NCBI RefSeq assembly: GCF_001611795.1
Contig: NZ_CP015098.1
Span: forward strand, 8,680,001-8,744,000
Direction: 5' to 3'
DNA from: Streptomyces qaidamensis
GTDB taxonomy: Bacteria > Actinomycetota > Actinomycetes > Streptomycetales > Streptomycetaceae
Length of the DNA: 64,000 nucleotides
Shown here: positions 17,432 through 26,179 of the stretch, piece by piece
Numbering within the stretch: position 1 is the stretch's first letter
Layout of the letters: each line of letters starts with the position of its first letter
Program-made: the position numbers and the translations under genes
The notes under the pieces: generated by a model
Seen by the model: only the letters and a program-made list of their open reading frames with translations
Told to the model about the DNA's origin: nothing
Database searches by the model: none

Positions 17432-18133
17432 GTGTCGACACCGTCCGAGCCCCGGCCGCCGCACGACGGCCAGGCCCTCGAACCCATCCGCGTCCTGCGG
17501 CCCCGCCGCACCGACGCCCTCGCGGAACTGATGCGGGAGTTCCAGCAGGACACCGGCCGCGAGCAAGCCGGCCGCGAGCCCGCCGGCTACGAGTCCGTCG
17601 CGCTGCCGGGGAAACCGCCGGCCGGCTCCGAGGCGCTGACGCAGGAACTCCCGCCCGTCACCCGCGAGAGCCGCCGGCGCGCCGACGCCGTACCCCCGGG
17701 AGCCGGGCTGCGCCGAGCCGCCGTCGCGGTGGCCGTCCTCGCGGCCGCCGTGATCGGCTTCGGCGGCGCGCTCCTGCTCCGCGGTGAGCACCCGGACGAC
17801 ACCGCCGCTCCCGCCCCCGGCCCGCCCCGGTCCGCAACCTCCACCCCCGACCCGACACCCACCCCGCCCGCCACGGCACCCGTGGACCCCGACGGCGCCG
17901 GCACGCTGCGCGAGGGAGCCACCGGCCCCGAGGTGACCGAACTCCAGCAACGCCTCCTGCGCATCCCGGACGTCTACCGGGACGGCTCCACCAGCGGCCG
18001 CTACGACCCCACCCTCACCGCGGCGGTCGCCCGCTTCCAGCTCTGGTACGGCATCCGCGGCGACGAGACCGGCGTGTACGGCAACGACACCCGCGCCGCA
18101 CTGGAGTCCCGCACACCGGCGGGGGCGAGCTGA
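17432..18133 (+). CDS. membrane-anchored peptidoglycan-binding protein
   Basis: 233 residues. A long hydrophilic cytoplasmic part (1-92) precedes one membrane helix (about 93-115, VAVLAAAVIGFGGALLL), then a proline/threonine-rich linker and a C-terminal PG_binding_1 repeat (LREGATGPEVTELQQRLL to NDTRAALES). This layout puts the wall-binding domain outside the membrane. There is no catalytic domain. Similar proteins are frequent in Streptomyces. It diverges from the TetR gene and could respond to the same operators, though they lie more than 100 bases upstream. Confidence 0.8.
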   Translation: MSTPSEPRPPHDGQALEPIRVLRPRRTDALAELMREFQQDTGREQAGREPAGYESVALPGKPPAGSEALTQELPPVTRESRRRADAVPPGAGLRRAAVAVAVLAAAVIGFGGALLLRGEHPDDTAAPAPGPPRSATSTPDPTPTPPATAPVDPDGAGTLREGATGPEVTELQQRLLRIPDVYRDGSTSGRYDPTLTAAVARFQLWYGIRGDETGVYGNDTRAALESRTPAGAS

Positions 18134-18136
18134 TGT

Positions 18137-18631
18137 GTGACCATGGCCGGCATGGACGAGTTCGTCGACCGGCTGAACCCCGAGATGTACGTCGTCACGG
18201 CCGCCGCGGGCGGTGAACGGGCGGGATGCCTGGTCGGGTTCGCCTCGCAGTGCTCGCTGCGGCCCGTGCGGTTCGTGGTGTGGCTGTCCGAGCTCAACCA
18301 CACCTTCCGGGTGGCCCGGAACGCGGACGTCCTCGCCGTGCACCTGCTCGGCCGAGAACAGTACGGCCTCGCCGAACTGTTCGGCGGGCACACCGGTGAC
18401 CGGACGGACAAGTTCCAGGACGTCCGCCTGCGGGAGGCCTACGACGGCGCCCTCGTCCTGGAGGACGCGCCCGCCTGGTTCGTCGGCCGGATCCTGACCC
18501 GTGCGGGCGGCGGCGACCACATCGGCTTCGTGCTCGACCCGGTCGAGTGGGGCGGGCACGAGGCGCACGGCGGGCCGTTGCTGCGGCTTTCCGACGCCCT
18601 CACCATCGACCCGGGGCACCCGGTCGACTGA
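18137..18631 (+). CDS. flavin reductase-like (FMN-binding split barrel) protein
   Basis: About 160-164 residues; GTG 18137, ATG 18143 and ATG 18152 are all possible starts and none has a strong ribosome-binding site. The sequence is that of the flavin-reductase-like domain: MYVVTAAAGGERAGCLVGFASQCS near the N-terminus, then PVRFVVWLS and HTFRVARNADVLAVHLL. Such proteins bind FMN and act as NAD(P)H:flavin reductases or oxidoreductase partners. It sits almost against the preceding wall-protein gene; a functional link is not evident. Confidence 0.8.
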   Translation: MTMAGMDEFVDRLNPEMYVVTAAAGGERAGCLVGFASQCSLRPVRFVVWLSELNHTFRVARNADVLAVHLLGREQYGLAELFGGHTGDRTDKFQDVRLREAYDGALVLEDAPAWFVGRILTRAGGGDHIGFVLDPVEWGGHEAHGGPLLRLSDALTIDPGHPVD

Positions 18632-18761
18632 CGTCGCTCCCGGTTATCGAACGCCGGGCAAGGGCTGGGGAAAGCGGGGCGACGGCGGGGCCACCCGGCG
18701 TCATCCTGGCCCGGGGCGACGCACGAGGCGCCCGGACCGCCGCGAACCGAAGGCCACGCCC

Positions 18762-18863
18762 ATGAACGGCTCCCGCATCCCCGGCCTGGTGCTGCCCACC
18801 CTGTTCCTGCTGGCCCTGCTCGTGGGCCTGTGGTGGTACTGGCGTCACCGCGGCGACTCGTGA
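18762..18863 (+). CDS. putative 33-residue single-pass membrane peptide
   Basis: Short frame MNGSRIPGLV ending WYWRHRGDS, with a strongly hydrophobic centre (LPTLFLLALLVGLWW) and a basic C-terminus, preceded by GAAGG about 10 bases ahead. The composition looks like a real small membrane protein rather than chance reading. No family is recognised. It stands alone between a flavin protein and a convergent phosphatase. Confidence 0.35.
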   Translation: MNGSRIPGLVLPTLFLLALLVGLWWYWRHRGDS

Positions 18864-18961
18864 GTGCGGCGCCCCCGAGGGCCTGTCGTGCGGATCAGCA
18901 CGCAGACGCGGGGCCTTGAGCGGATCCGCCGATTCCCTGCGACCTGATTTGAACGACAGGC

Positions 18962-21358
18962 CTACCCGTCCTGAACCCCGGGGACCCGGACGTCCACCAC
19001 GCACACGTCGTCCCGCCGCTCGTCCGGCAGCATCCGCGCGAGCAACGGCCCCAGCGACGCGGGCCCGTCACCGTGCGGAGCCGCCACCGCCTCGGCGAGC
19101 TGCTCCAGACCCCGGTCGATGCTGTCCGGGGGGTGCTCCACCAGGCCGTCGGTGTACAGGATGAGCCGGTCGCCCGGGTCGAGACGGCACTCCGCCTCCT
19201 GGTAGACCGGTGTGGCGGTCGCCCCGAGCAGCATGCCGCGTGGCCTGCGCAGGTACTGCGCCTCGCCGTCCCGCAGCAGCAGCGGCGGCGGATGCCCGGC
19301 CTGGGCCCAGACCAGGCGCCGGCGGCGCGGCTCGTAGCGGGCCAGCACCATCGTGGCGGTCGCGTGGGAGTCGCGCGAGTGCAGCAGCAGGGTGTTCAGC
19401 CGGGCGAGCGCGCCGGTCAGCGACGAGCCCGTGATGACCATGCCCTTCGCGGTGAACCGGAGCTGGGCCATCGTGGCCACGGCGTCGACCCCGTGCCCGG
19501 CGACATCGCCGACCACCAGCAGCGCGTCCCCGTCGGGCAGTTCGATGGCACTGAACCAGTCACCGCCGACGTGCACACCCGACTGGGCCGGAAGGTAGGC
19601 GACCTCGACGCGCAGCCCGGCCAGGTGCACGGGCCGGTTGGACATCGGCAGCAACGCGTGCTGGAGCCGGGAGGCCAGGGTCCGCTCGGCCTGGAGCACG
19701 TCGTGCTGGGTCAGGATCGCGCGCTCGCTCTCGACCAGGGCCAGCTCCGCCCGCCGCCGGGCGGTCATGTCCTGCACGAAGCCGTGCACCTCGACGGGCG
19801 TGCCGTGCCGGTCGGCCACCGCCTCGGCCACCAGCCGCAGATGCCGGATGCCGCCGCTCGTCCGGATCCGGAACGGTACGTCGAACGGCCGCCCGCCGTG
19901 GACGAGTTCACTGATGGCGCGGGTCAGAGCCGGCGTGTCCTCGGGCAACGCGAGCTCCGGTACCTCGGGCAGACTCACCGGGCCGTGCGCCGGGTCCCGG
20001 CCCACGAGGGAGAACACCTGGGTCGACCAGGAGACCTCCTGGGTGGTCAGGTTCCAGTTCGCCCAGCCGAGATTGCCCAGCCGCTGCAGGTCCGCCAGCC
20101 GCTGCTCCTGCCGGTCGGAGGAGCCGTGCCTGAGCCAGGAGACGACGAGGGCGTCACCCAGCGGGGCCACCCGCGCGGTGTACACGGACAGTTCGGCGAC
20201 GCCCGCCACCACCTCCTCGTGTGCGAACGGCTCGCCCTCGTAAGCCTGCCCGGTGGCCAGCACCTGCAGACAGCCCTGCCACAGCGGCTCGGCCGCCAGG
20301 GCCGGCCGCAGTTCCAGCAGCCGTCGCCCGGCCGGTTCCTCACCGGTGCGGCCCAGCAGATCACCCACCTGCGCGGTCGCGGCCTCCACCCGGAAGTCCT
20401 CGGTCTCGCCCGTCGCGTCCGGCAGTGGCGTGAGCAGCATCGCCGCGACCGGCAGTGCCTCGAACAGCGCCTGCACGGCGTCCGTGGCGGCGTCGGCGTC
20501 GCGCTCGGGCGGGTTGTCGAAGGCGCGCAGCCGGCCGGCGCACAGCCTGGTGACGCCGCGCAGATGGGCGCGGTCGCGCGGGGTGAACACCCCCGCCCGG
20601 CCGCGCAGCACGCCGATGCAGACCGCGGCCGGGCCCGCGGCGACCACGGGCAGCCAGGCACGCGAGCGCCACCGGTGGGGAGGGTCGCCGATGAGCAGGT
20701 ACCGCCGCTCGTCAGCGGCGAAGTCCTCCAGCCAGCGCGGCTCACCCGCCCGCAGTGCGTCCAGCGCCGCCATGCCGCTCAGCGGCGGCACCTGGCACCA
20801 CTGGGCCGCCAGCTGGTCCTCGACGCCGGCGTGTCCGATCAAGCCGAGCCCGCCGTCGGGCCTGCGTGCGTAGATCAGGACCGCGTCGGCCCCCATGTCG
20901 GGGCCGAGATGCTCCAGCAGACACCGGGCGAGGTCGTGCGGTGTCATCACCCGAACGAGGGCCTGGCCGAGGCGGGCCAGGGCGGCGGTGACGTCGTCCG
21001 GCGCGTCCGACTGCTCCAGGGCCGCTGCCCCGGAGTCGTGGGCCTCGACGCCGGGGGACTCGCTCGCCCTGCCCGGGGCCGGCGGGGCGGACGCGAGGGT
21101 GCCCAGGGTGATCCAGCACTCCTCCAGCAGGGTGTGGCGGGCGGCCTTGGCCCGCTGGAGCAGCAGTTCGCCCGCGGCGTCCGCGGGGCATCCGGTCAGC
21201 GCCATGACCGCGCCCTTGGCCCGTTCTACGACAGCAGCCGTGGCCGCCTGGTCGCGCAGCCGGTCCAGCTCGGCGCGCTGCCGGGCGACGATCTTGGTCA
21301 GTTCGACCAGGTCCGGTGCGGCACCGGGCTGCGCCGGCGTCACGGGCTCGCTCGTCAC
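18962..21358 (-). CDS. ANTAR-GAF-PAS-SpoIIE (PP2C) phosphatase
   Basis: About 798 residues (GTG start; an in-frame ATG lies six codons upstream). In order: an N-terminal coiled coil and ANTAR-like segment (about 14-85, VVERAKGAVMALTGCPADAA), a GAF domain (about 120-280), a PAS region (about 290-425), a second PAS with PAC motif (about 430-560, ending VHGFVQDMTARRRAE), and a SpoIIE-type PP2C domain (about 575-795). Metal-binding blocks are intact: GGDWF, GDVAGHG, LYTDGL and DDVCVV. Such proteins dephosphorylate anti-anti-sigma factors in response to internal signals. ANTAR modules normally bind RNA, so the combination is notable. Confidence 0.88.
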   Translation of the reverse strand: MTSEPVTPAQPGAAPDLVELTKIVARQRAELDRLRDQAATAAVVERAKGAVMALTGCPADAAGELLLQRAKAARHTLLEECWITLGTLASAPPAPGRASESPGVEAHDSGAAALEQSDAPDDVTAALARLGQALVRVMTPHDLARCLLEHLGPDMGADAVLIYARRPDGGLGLIGHAGVEDQLAAQWCQVPPLSGMAALDALRAGEPRWLEDFAADERRYLLIGDPPHRWRSRAWLPVVAAGPAAVCIGVLRGRAGVFTPRDRAHLRGVTRLCAGRLRAFDNPPERDADAATDAVQALFEALPVAAMLLTPLPDATGETEDFRVEAATAQVGDLLGRTGEEPAGRRLLELRPALAAEPLWQGCLQVLATGQAYEGEPFAHEEVVAGVAELSVYTARVAPLGDALVVSWLRHGSSDRQEQRLADLQRLGNLGWANWNLTTQEVSWSTQVFSLVGRDPAHGPVSLPEVPELALPEDTPALTRAISELVHGGRPFDVPFRIRTSGGIRHLRLVAEAVADRHGTPVEVHGFVQDMTARRRAELALVESERAILTQHDVLQAERTLASRLQHALLPMSNRPVHLAGLRVEVAYLPAQSGVHVGGDWFSAIELPDGDALLVVGDVAGHGVDAVATMAQLRFTAKGMVITGSSLTGALARLNTLLLHSRDSHATATMVLARYEPRRRRLVWAQAGHPPPLLLRDGEAQYLRRPRGMLLGATATPVYQEAECRLDPGDRLILYTDGLVEHPPDSIDRGLEQLAEAVAAPHGDGPASLGPLLARMLPDERRDDVCVVDVRVPGVQDG

Positions 21359-21465
21359 GCGTTGAGCATGGCACATCCGGCCCGATTCGAAGACCGGCCT
21401 GTGCGTACGAACTGATCGTGCGACCCAGGCGCCCCATTTGTCACGTGGGCCTCGCCGGGCAACCG

Positions 21466-22065
21466 TCAGCGGCCGTCGCGCGGATACAGCCACAGCCGCA
21501 GGAGCCGGCTCAGCCGCGGCATCACCAGATACGTCAGCACGGGCAGCAGCACCAGCGGGAAGACGGCCGCCCGCAGGGGCAGCGGCCAGCCGGTGGTGTG
21601 GGGCGTCACCAGCCACTGGACGAGCAGGGTGAAGGGGTAGGCGCCGAGGAAGGTCGTGAGGACCATCTTCCACCGCGGCGGGGCCTGCGCCGTGGTGCCC
21701 GGGAGGCTGAACCAGGTCTCCATCCCGGTGGTCGACTGGCGCTCGCTGCTGACCTCGGTGGCGACGTCCTCGATCCGCCGGTGCCAGTGCGCGCGCTCCT
21801 CGGACTCCAGCCAGGCGGCGAGCCGGTGCTGATCGGACCAGCGCAGTACCGCGTGGTAGCGGTGGCCGTCCTCGGGCGTCAGCCAGGAGACGCCCTCGTT
21901 GCCGGGGAACTGTCTGGCGCAGCGGGTGATGCCGTGCGTCCACTCCTCGAACCGCTGCTCCCGGCCGGGGCGCACCTGCCAGGTCAGGACCGTCGTCACC
22001 GGCTCGCCGCGCCGGGCTGTGGTGGTGCTCATTCCCCCACGGGTGCCACGCGCGGCGCCGGTCAT
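21466..22065 (-). CDS. antibiotic biosynthesis monooxygenase-like (ABM) membrane protein
   Basis: 199 residues. The N-terminal half is a ferredoxin-like ABM fold (TVLTWQVRPGREQRFEEW and YHAVLRWSDQHRLAAWLES), while the C-terminal third has two hydrophobic segments (MVLTTFLGAYPFTLLVQWLV and AAVFPLVLLPVLTYLVM). ABM proteins without the membrane part act as heme or quinol oxygenases; the role of the anchored form is unknown. The start lies 10 bases after the stop of the preceding gene, so they form an operon. A second possible start is at about 22032. Confidence 0.78.
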   Translation of the reverse strand: MTGAARGTRGGMSTTTARRGEPVTTVLTWQVRPGREQRFEEWTHGITRCARQFPGNEGVSWLTPEDGHRYHAVLRWSDQHRLAAWLESEERAHWHRRIEDVATEVSSERQSTTGMETWFSLPGTTAQAPPRWKMVLTTFLGAYPFTLLVQWLVTPHTTGWPLPLRAAVFPLVLLPVLTYLVMPRLSRLLRLWLYPRDGR

Positions 22066-22075
22066 GCCCGGCGGC

Positions 22076-22456
22076 TCACGGCTGGCGGTTCGCCTCCACC
22101 AGGGCCTGGGTCACGGCCCGGACGCTGCGCGCGATGTGCTGGAGCTGCATGACCTCGGCCGCGTACAGCTTGATCGTGTGCTCGATGACCCCCTCGTGCA
22201 GGCCGAGTCCGGGCAGGTCGGCGCGGGCGGTCTGCAGGGCGGTGCGGGCGACCCGGATCTCGTTCTGTACCTGGATCTGGGCGTGCCGGGCCAGGAGGAC
22301 GGGGTGCCGGATGAACACCGGGTATCCGGCGTAGCGCGTGGGCACCAGCTCGCGCAGCCACTTGGCCGCCGAACGCTCCCAGTCGTAGCTCCCGGGGGTC
22401 TTGACCTGGCAGGGCCAGTCCGGGCTGATGCGCGTGGTGGTCAGGTGCATGATCAT
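22076..22456 (-). CDS. conserved hypothetical protein, first gene of ABM operon
   Basis: 126 residues (a second in-frame ATG lies two codons in, better spaced from GGGAAG). It is soluble and helix-rich, with VQNEIRVARTALQTARADLPGLG and HTIKLYAAEVMQLQHIARSVR suggesting paired helices. No family recognised. It is transcribed ahead of the ABM membrane protein from a promoter about 160 bases upstream that carries a perfect palindrome next to its -35 box. Confidence 0.72.
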   Translation of the reverse strand: MIMHLTTTRISPDWPCQVKTPGSYDWERSAAKWLRELVPTRYAGYPVFIRHPVLLARHAQIQVQNEIRVARTALQTARADLPGLGLHEGVIEHTIKLYAAEVMQLQHIARSVRAVTQALVEANRQP

Positions 22457-22619
22457 CGCTTCCCGGTGTGCGGCGTCGTGAGGGTGGACGACGGGTCGGG
22501 GCGGCCCCGGCCTAGGGGATGACCGGGGCCGCCACGAACACCCGGGACGCCGGAGTGGGTAGGACCCGGCTCCACGGGTGCGGAACGGATCCGGAACTGC
22601 CGGGTCGCGATCCGTGAGC

Positions 22620-22669
22620 AGTATTTATATATGCCATCCGGTTTGCAAGGAGCATGAAAACATTCATGC
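22620..22669 (-). promoter_or_regulatory. leftward promoter with adjacent 18-bp palindrome
   Basis: On the minus strand TTGCAA (22643-22648) and AATACT (22620-22625) are spaced by 17 bases, a good housekeeping-type promoter in an unusually AT-rich stretch. Immediately upstream of the -35 is GCATGAAaacaTTCATGC (22652-22669), a perfect 7-4-7 inverted repeat. It points to the 22076-22456 gene. The RpiR-type regulator encoded next door is the obvious candidate to bind it. Confidence 0.55.
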
Positions 22670-22725
22670 GCGCTTTGTTGTGGATGGTCCCCATGTGTGG
22701 TCCGCGCGCGGTTGCCGGGTGCCGC

Positions 22726-23667
22726 TCAGTCCCTGAGGAAGAACTGGTGCTGGTCGGCGAGCTGCTCGTACTCCTCCAGCCGCGCCTGCGTCCGCTCCGG
22801 GTCCGCGTCCGTCATCGCCTGCAGCAGCGCGGAGCACATCACTCCCGGCGCCGCGTAGGAGTCGAAGACCAGCCTCGAACCGGTCCCGAGGGCGAAGACG
22901 ACGTCCGCCTCGTCCGCCAGCGGCCCGAGCGCCAGGTCGGTGATCAGCGCGACCTTGAGCCCGGCGCCCCGCGCGACCCGCACGGCCGTCAGGGTCTCCT
23001 GGGCGTGCCGGGGCAGGGAGAACGCCAGCACCCACGTACCACCCGCCTCACGCGACTGCAGCAGCGCGTCGTAGGCGACGCTGCCGCCCCGCGTCACGAG
23101 CCGTACGTCCGGATGGATCCGGCGGGCGGCGTAGGCGAAGTACTCGGCGAGGGAGACGGAGATGCGCAGCCCGAGGACGGTCAGGGGGGCGGACGAGGAG
23201 AGCTTGCGGCCGACCTCGATGACCACGTCCGGGTCTGCCAGGTCGCGCCGCAGATTCTCCAGGTTCTCGATCTCGGCGTCGACCGCCGCCTGCAGTTCGT
23301 TGCCGCGCATCTCCTCGGCCGGGCCGACGGCGAGGGTGCCCAGCGCGATCGACTGGAGCTTCTCCCGCAGCGCCGGGTAACCGCTGAAGCCGACCGCCGA
23401 GGCGAACCGCGTCACCGAGGGCTGGCTGACACCGGCCCGGTCCGCCAGATCCGTGATCGAAAGGAACGCCGCCTCGGTGATGTGCTCGATCAGGTACTGC
23501 GCGATACGCCGCTGCCCCGGGGACAGCCGGGGCCGGTCGAAGAGCGCCCTGAGCTGGGCGGACGGGGAGACCTCCGCCTCGGGGGCGGCCTTCCCCGAGG
23601 TGATCGCGGATGCCTGTGCGCGTGCCTGCTGCGGCGATGGCACCGGTGCGCCTCCTTCGTCTCCCAC
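22726..23667 (-). CDS. MurR/RpiR family transcriptional regulator
   Basis: 313 residues. The N-terminal HTH_6 domain (about 35-110, with ITDLADRAGVSQPSVTRFASAVGFSGY) is followed by a SIS sugar-isomerase domain (about 140-290, with LTVLGLRISVSLAEYFAYA and VALITDLALGPLADEADVVF). SIS domains in this family sense phosphosugars or other metabolites. The first 30 residues are low-complexity. No catabolic gene is directly attached; the nearest palindrome that could be its operator is at 22652-22669, behind its own stop. Confidence 0.88.
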   Translation of the reverse strand: MGDEGGAPVPSPQQARAQASAITSGKAAPEAEVSPSAQLRALFDRPRLSPGQRRIAQYLIEHITEAAFLSITDLADRAGVSQPSVTRFASAVGFSGYPALREKLQSIALGTLAVGPAEEMRGNELQAAVDAEIENLENLRRDLADPDVVIEVGRKLSSSAPLTVLGLRISVSLAEYFAYAARRIHPDVRLVTRGGSVAYDALLQSREAGGTWVLAFSLPRHAQETLTAVRVARGAGLKVALITDLALGPLADEADVVFALGTGSRLVFDSYAAPGVMCSALLQAMTDADPERTQARLEEYEQLADQHQFFLRD

Positions 23668-23797
23668 GGACGTTCAACATAGCTCACGCACATGGTGACC
23701 AGGGCTTCTCCGGCAGCATGAGCCGCCGGGCCGGGGGTTACCCGTACGCAGGGCGGGAACCCGCCGCCGCACACGACCCCTGAGAGGAGCCGCCGAG

Positions 23798-23959
23798 ATG
23801 ACCGTCCCCGAGGAGAACCGTCCCAAGACGGAGACCACGGACGAACTGCTGGAACACCAGGACGACAACCGCTCCCGGCCGCCGGGCGCGACCGGCCGCA
23901 CGATGCGCGAGGCCCTGGAAGAGGCCGAGGTGCGCCCCGGCGACTACGGAGACCGCTAG
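23798..23959 (+). CDS. small acidic protein, 53 residues
   Basis: Starts MTVPEENRPK and ends EVRPGDYGDR; highly charged, without hydrophobic stretch. An excellent ribosome-binding site (GAGAGGAG) sits 8 bases ahead of the ATG, and codon use shows the expected GC-rich third positions. No family recognised. It precedes the DUF3662 gene by 82 bases in the same direction and may share its transcript. Confidence 0.7.
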   Translation: MTVPEENRPKTETTDELLEHQDDNRSRPPGATGRTMREALEEAEVRPGDYGDR

Positions 23960-24041
23960 GCGGAGTCCCTCTGAGGCAATCCCTGTGGGCACCCCCCGGC
24001 CCCCGATCGAATCGACGACGCTTGCGGCAGGTGAGACGGCA

Positions 24042-24443
24042 ATGGGCGCGCTGAGTGCGCTGGAACAGACACTGGAGAACCGTTGGGACGCGCTGTGGGC
24101 GCGGCTCCTCGACAAGGAACCCGTCGAGGTCCTCGACGCGCTGCGGCGCGCATGCGACGACAACGCCGTCGTGTGCCGTGAGGGCCGCGTCATGGTCCCC
24201 AATGCCTACGACGTGGAACTGTCCGACGACGTGCACGACCATCTGACCCGCACCGGCACCGATGTGGGCCAGGCCCTCACCGACAGCCTGTGCCGCCACG
24301 CGGAACGCCGCGGCTACGAATTCGCCGGCCCGCTGGCGGTCCATGTGGCGAGGTGCCCCGACGTGCCCAACGGCCGTTACCGGGTGGCCGGCCGGGTCAT
24401 GGAGCACGTGAGCGCGGACGGGTTCTTCTACGCGACCCACTGA
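24042..24443 (+). CDS. stand-alone DUF3662 (FhaA N-terminal) domain protein
   Basis: 133 residues, essentially only the DUF3662 domain: EQTLENRWDALWARLLDKEPVEV, RRACDDNAVV, the VPNAYDVELS strand, and the terminal YRVAGRVME segment. In FhaA this domain stands at the N-terminus and a phosphothreonine-binding FHA domain at the C-terminus; here there is no FHA domain and no stop-disrupted remnant of one. The canonical FHA/penicillin-binding-protein/PknAB cluster is not in the window. Start chosen at MGALSALEQ, which matches the family start. Function unknown. Confidence 0.82.
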   Translation: MGALSALEQTLENRWDALWARLLDKEPVEVLDALRRACDDNAVVCREGRVMVPNAYDVELSDDVHDHLTRTGTDVGQALTDSLCRHAERRGYEFAGPLAVHVARCPDVPNGRYRVAGRVMEHVSADGFFYATH

Positions 24444-24477
24444 TACGCGAGCCATCGACGTATGCGCGCAACCGCAC

Positions 24478-26142
24478 TCAACGGCGGTACAGCGTGATCG
24501 AGTGGCCGACGTCGTCCACGGGGCGGCTGTCGCCGATCAGTTCGGCCAGCCGCCCCGTGGCCTTCGCGGCCGCCGAGTCCGACACGGCCAGCAGTCCCCG
24601 CACCTCACGGACCGGCACCCGCCGGGGATCGAGGGCCTCGATGCCGTAGAAGGACGGCACACCACTGCCCTTGTACACGAGCCACACCCGCTCGCCCGGA
24701 TACCGTTCGCGAAGCCGGTCCGCCAGCCGCCCGAGGTCCTGCCCCCAGTCGACGTTCGAGTCGTGCAGCCACTCCCTGGTCCTGCCCGGCCCCCCGAACG
24801 CCTCGTTGGAGTACGGCAGATAGTAGGGATACGCCCGCACCGAACTGACGGCGGCGAACGCCACCAGCACGGCCAGCCCCACGCAGACCCACCGCCGGCG
24901 CACCACGAGCACGCACCCCGCCGCCACCGCGAGGAACAGCGGCAGGAACACGGCGTACCGCGTCCCGAAATCCCGCGCCCCCTGCATGGCCGCCGCCAAC
25001 AGCACCAGCGGAACGGCCAGCACACAGGGCGCGGCAGGCCGCAGCCGCCGGACCGCGACAAGGGCCGCTGCACCTGCGGCCCACAGCGCGAGCATCCCCA
25101 GCGGCGTCTTCACCAGCAGCGCGGCCGGCAGGTAGTACCAGAGCGAGCCGTCGTACAGCCGCCCGAACAGAAAGCCCTGCCACGGCCGGTTCTCCAGCCC
25201 GAACTGCACCCGCATCCCGTCCCGGTAGGCCTCCGGGAACGGCATCATCCCCACCAGCAGCGCCCGCAGCCCGCGCACCACCGGCACATGCTGTTCCGCA
25301 GCCCAGCGCAGCCGCGGATCGACCATCAGATACGTGACCCACACGACGGCGACCGCGACCAGGGCCACCCCACCGGCCGCCACCACGGCCCGGCGCCGAC
25401 TGCCGCCGGACGACCGCCACACGGACACCGCGGTCAGTGCCGTCAGCACCGGCACAGCGGGCAACGTGCTCATCTTCGTGGCCAGCGCGGCGCCCAGCGC
25501 CACTCCCGCGAGCGGCACGTACAGCCGCGGTCTCCGGCGGGCCCGCCACACCAGCCACGCCGAGGTCAGCACGAACCCGGCGGCCGGTACGTCGAGCGTG
25601 GCGAGCGAGCCGTGGGCGATGACGTCGGGGGAGAAGCAGTACAGCGCGAGGGCGGCCGACCCCGCGACGGGCCCGGCCAGTTCACGGGCGAAGGCGAACA
25701 CCACCAGCCCGAACGACAGGGTCAGCGCGATCACCGGCAGGCGGGCCAGGAGCATCAGCCGCCAGGGATCGTTGCCCGACTCGTACAGCAGATGCCGCCC
25801 CGAGCGACCCTGGTCCCCGGCGAAGGCCGGGTCGAGGTGCGGATCCGCGAGGGCGACCCCCACTCCGATGACCAGTTTGCCGAGCGGCGGATGCTCGGGG
25901 TTGTGCCGCAGCCGGTGCTCGTGCACGTACTGGGCGGCCGCGCCCACGTACACCGGTTCGTCGATCGTCGGGGTCTGCCGCACGGCGGTCGTGACCATCG
26001 CGAAGGCCATCTGCGCGAGCAGCACGGCCACGAGGAGCGGCACCGGCCACCGCCTGCCGGGCCGGTGCGCGCCGTCCGCCGGCGCCGGGGGCGAGAGCGG
26101 CACCGGCCGGGGAACGGCGGGAGCGATCCGGAGGGCCCTCAT
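24478..26142 (-). CDS. GT39-like (protein-O-mannosyltransferase family) membrane glycosyltransferase
   Basis: 554 residues with about 10-12 membrane helices. The first external loop carries the family's acidic pair and contact motif: TPTIDEPVYV near residue 60 and EHPPLGKL near 83. This identifies a GT-C enzyme that takes sugar from a polyprenyl-phosphate donor. A soluble C-terminal domain (about 470-554) follows, with DSNVDWGQDLGRLADRLRE. Such enzymes glycosylate exported proteins or lipids. No partner gene is adjacent. Confidence 0.85.
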   Translation of the reverse strand: MRALRIAPAVPRPVPLSPPAPADGAHRPGRRWPVPLLVAVLLAQMAFAMVTTAVRQTPTIDEPVYVGAAAQYVHEHRLRHNPEHPPLGKLVIGVGVALADPHLDPAFAGDQGRSGRHLLYESGNDPWRLMLLARLPVIALTLSFGLVVFAFARELAGPVAGSAALALYCFSPDVIAHGSLATLDVPAAGFVLTSAWLVWRARRRPRLYVPLAGVALGAALATKMSTLPAVPVLTALTAVSVWRSSGGSRRRAVVAAGGVALVAVAVVWVTYLMVDPRLRWAAEQHVPVVRGLRALLVGMMPFPEAYRDGMRVQFGLENRPWQGFLFGRLYDGSLWYYLPAALLVKTPLGMLALWAAGAAALVAVRRLRPAAPCVLAVPLVLLAAAMQGARDFGTRYAVFLPLFLAVAAGCVLVVRRRWVCVGLAVLVAFAAVSSVRAYPYYLPYSNEAFGGPGRTREWLHDSNVDWGQDLGRLADRLRERYPGERVWLVYKGSGVPSFYGIEALDPRRVPVREVRGLLAVSDSAAAKATGRLAELIGDSRPVDDVGHSITLYRR

Positions 26143-26179
26143 GGACCCAACTCTGCATCAGCCCCCGCCGTAGAAGGCG

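Noticed and set aside
22512..22694. A 60-codon leftward frame in the AT-rich spacer
   Set aside because: It covers the promoter and palindrome, has no ribosome-binding site and shows no protein-like pattern.
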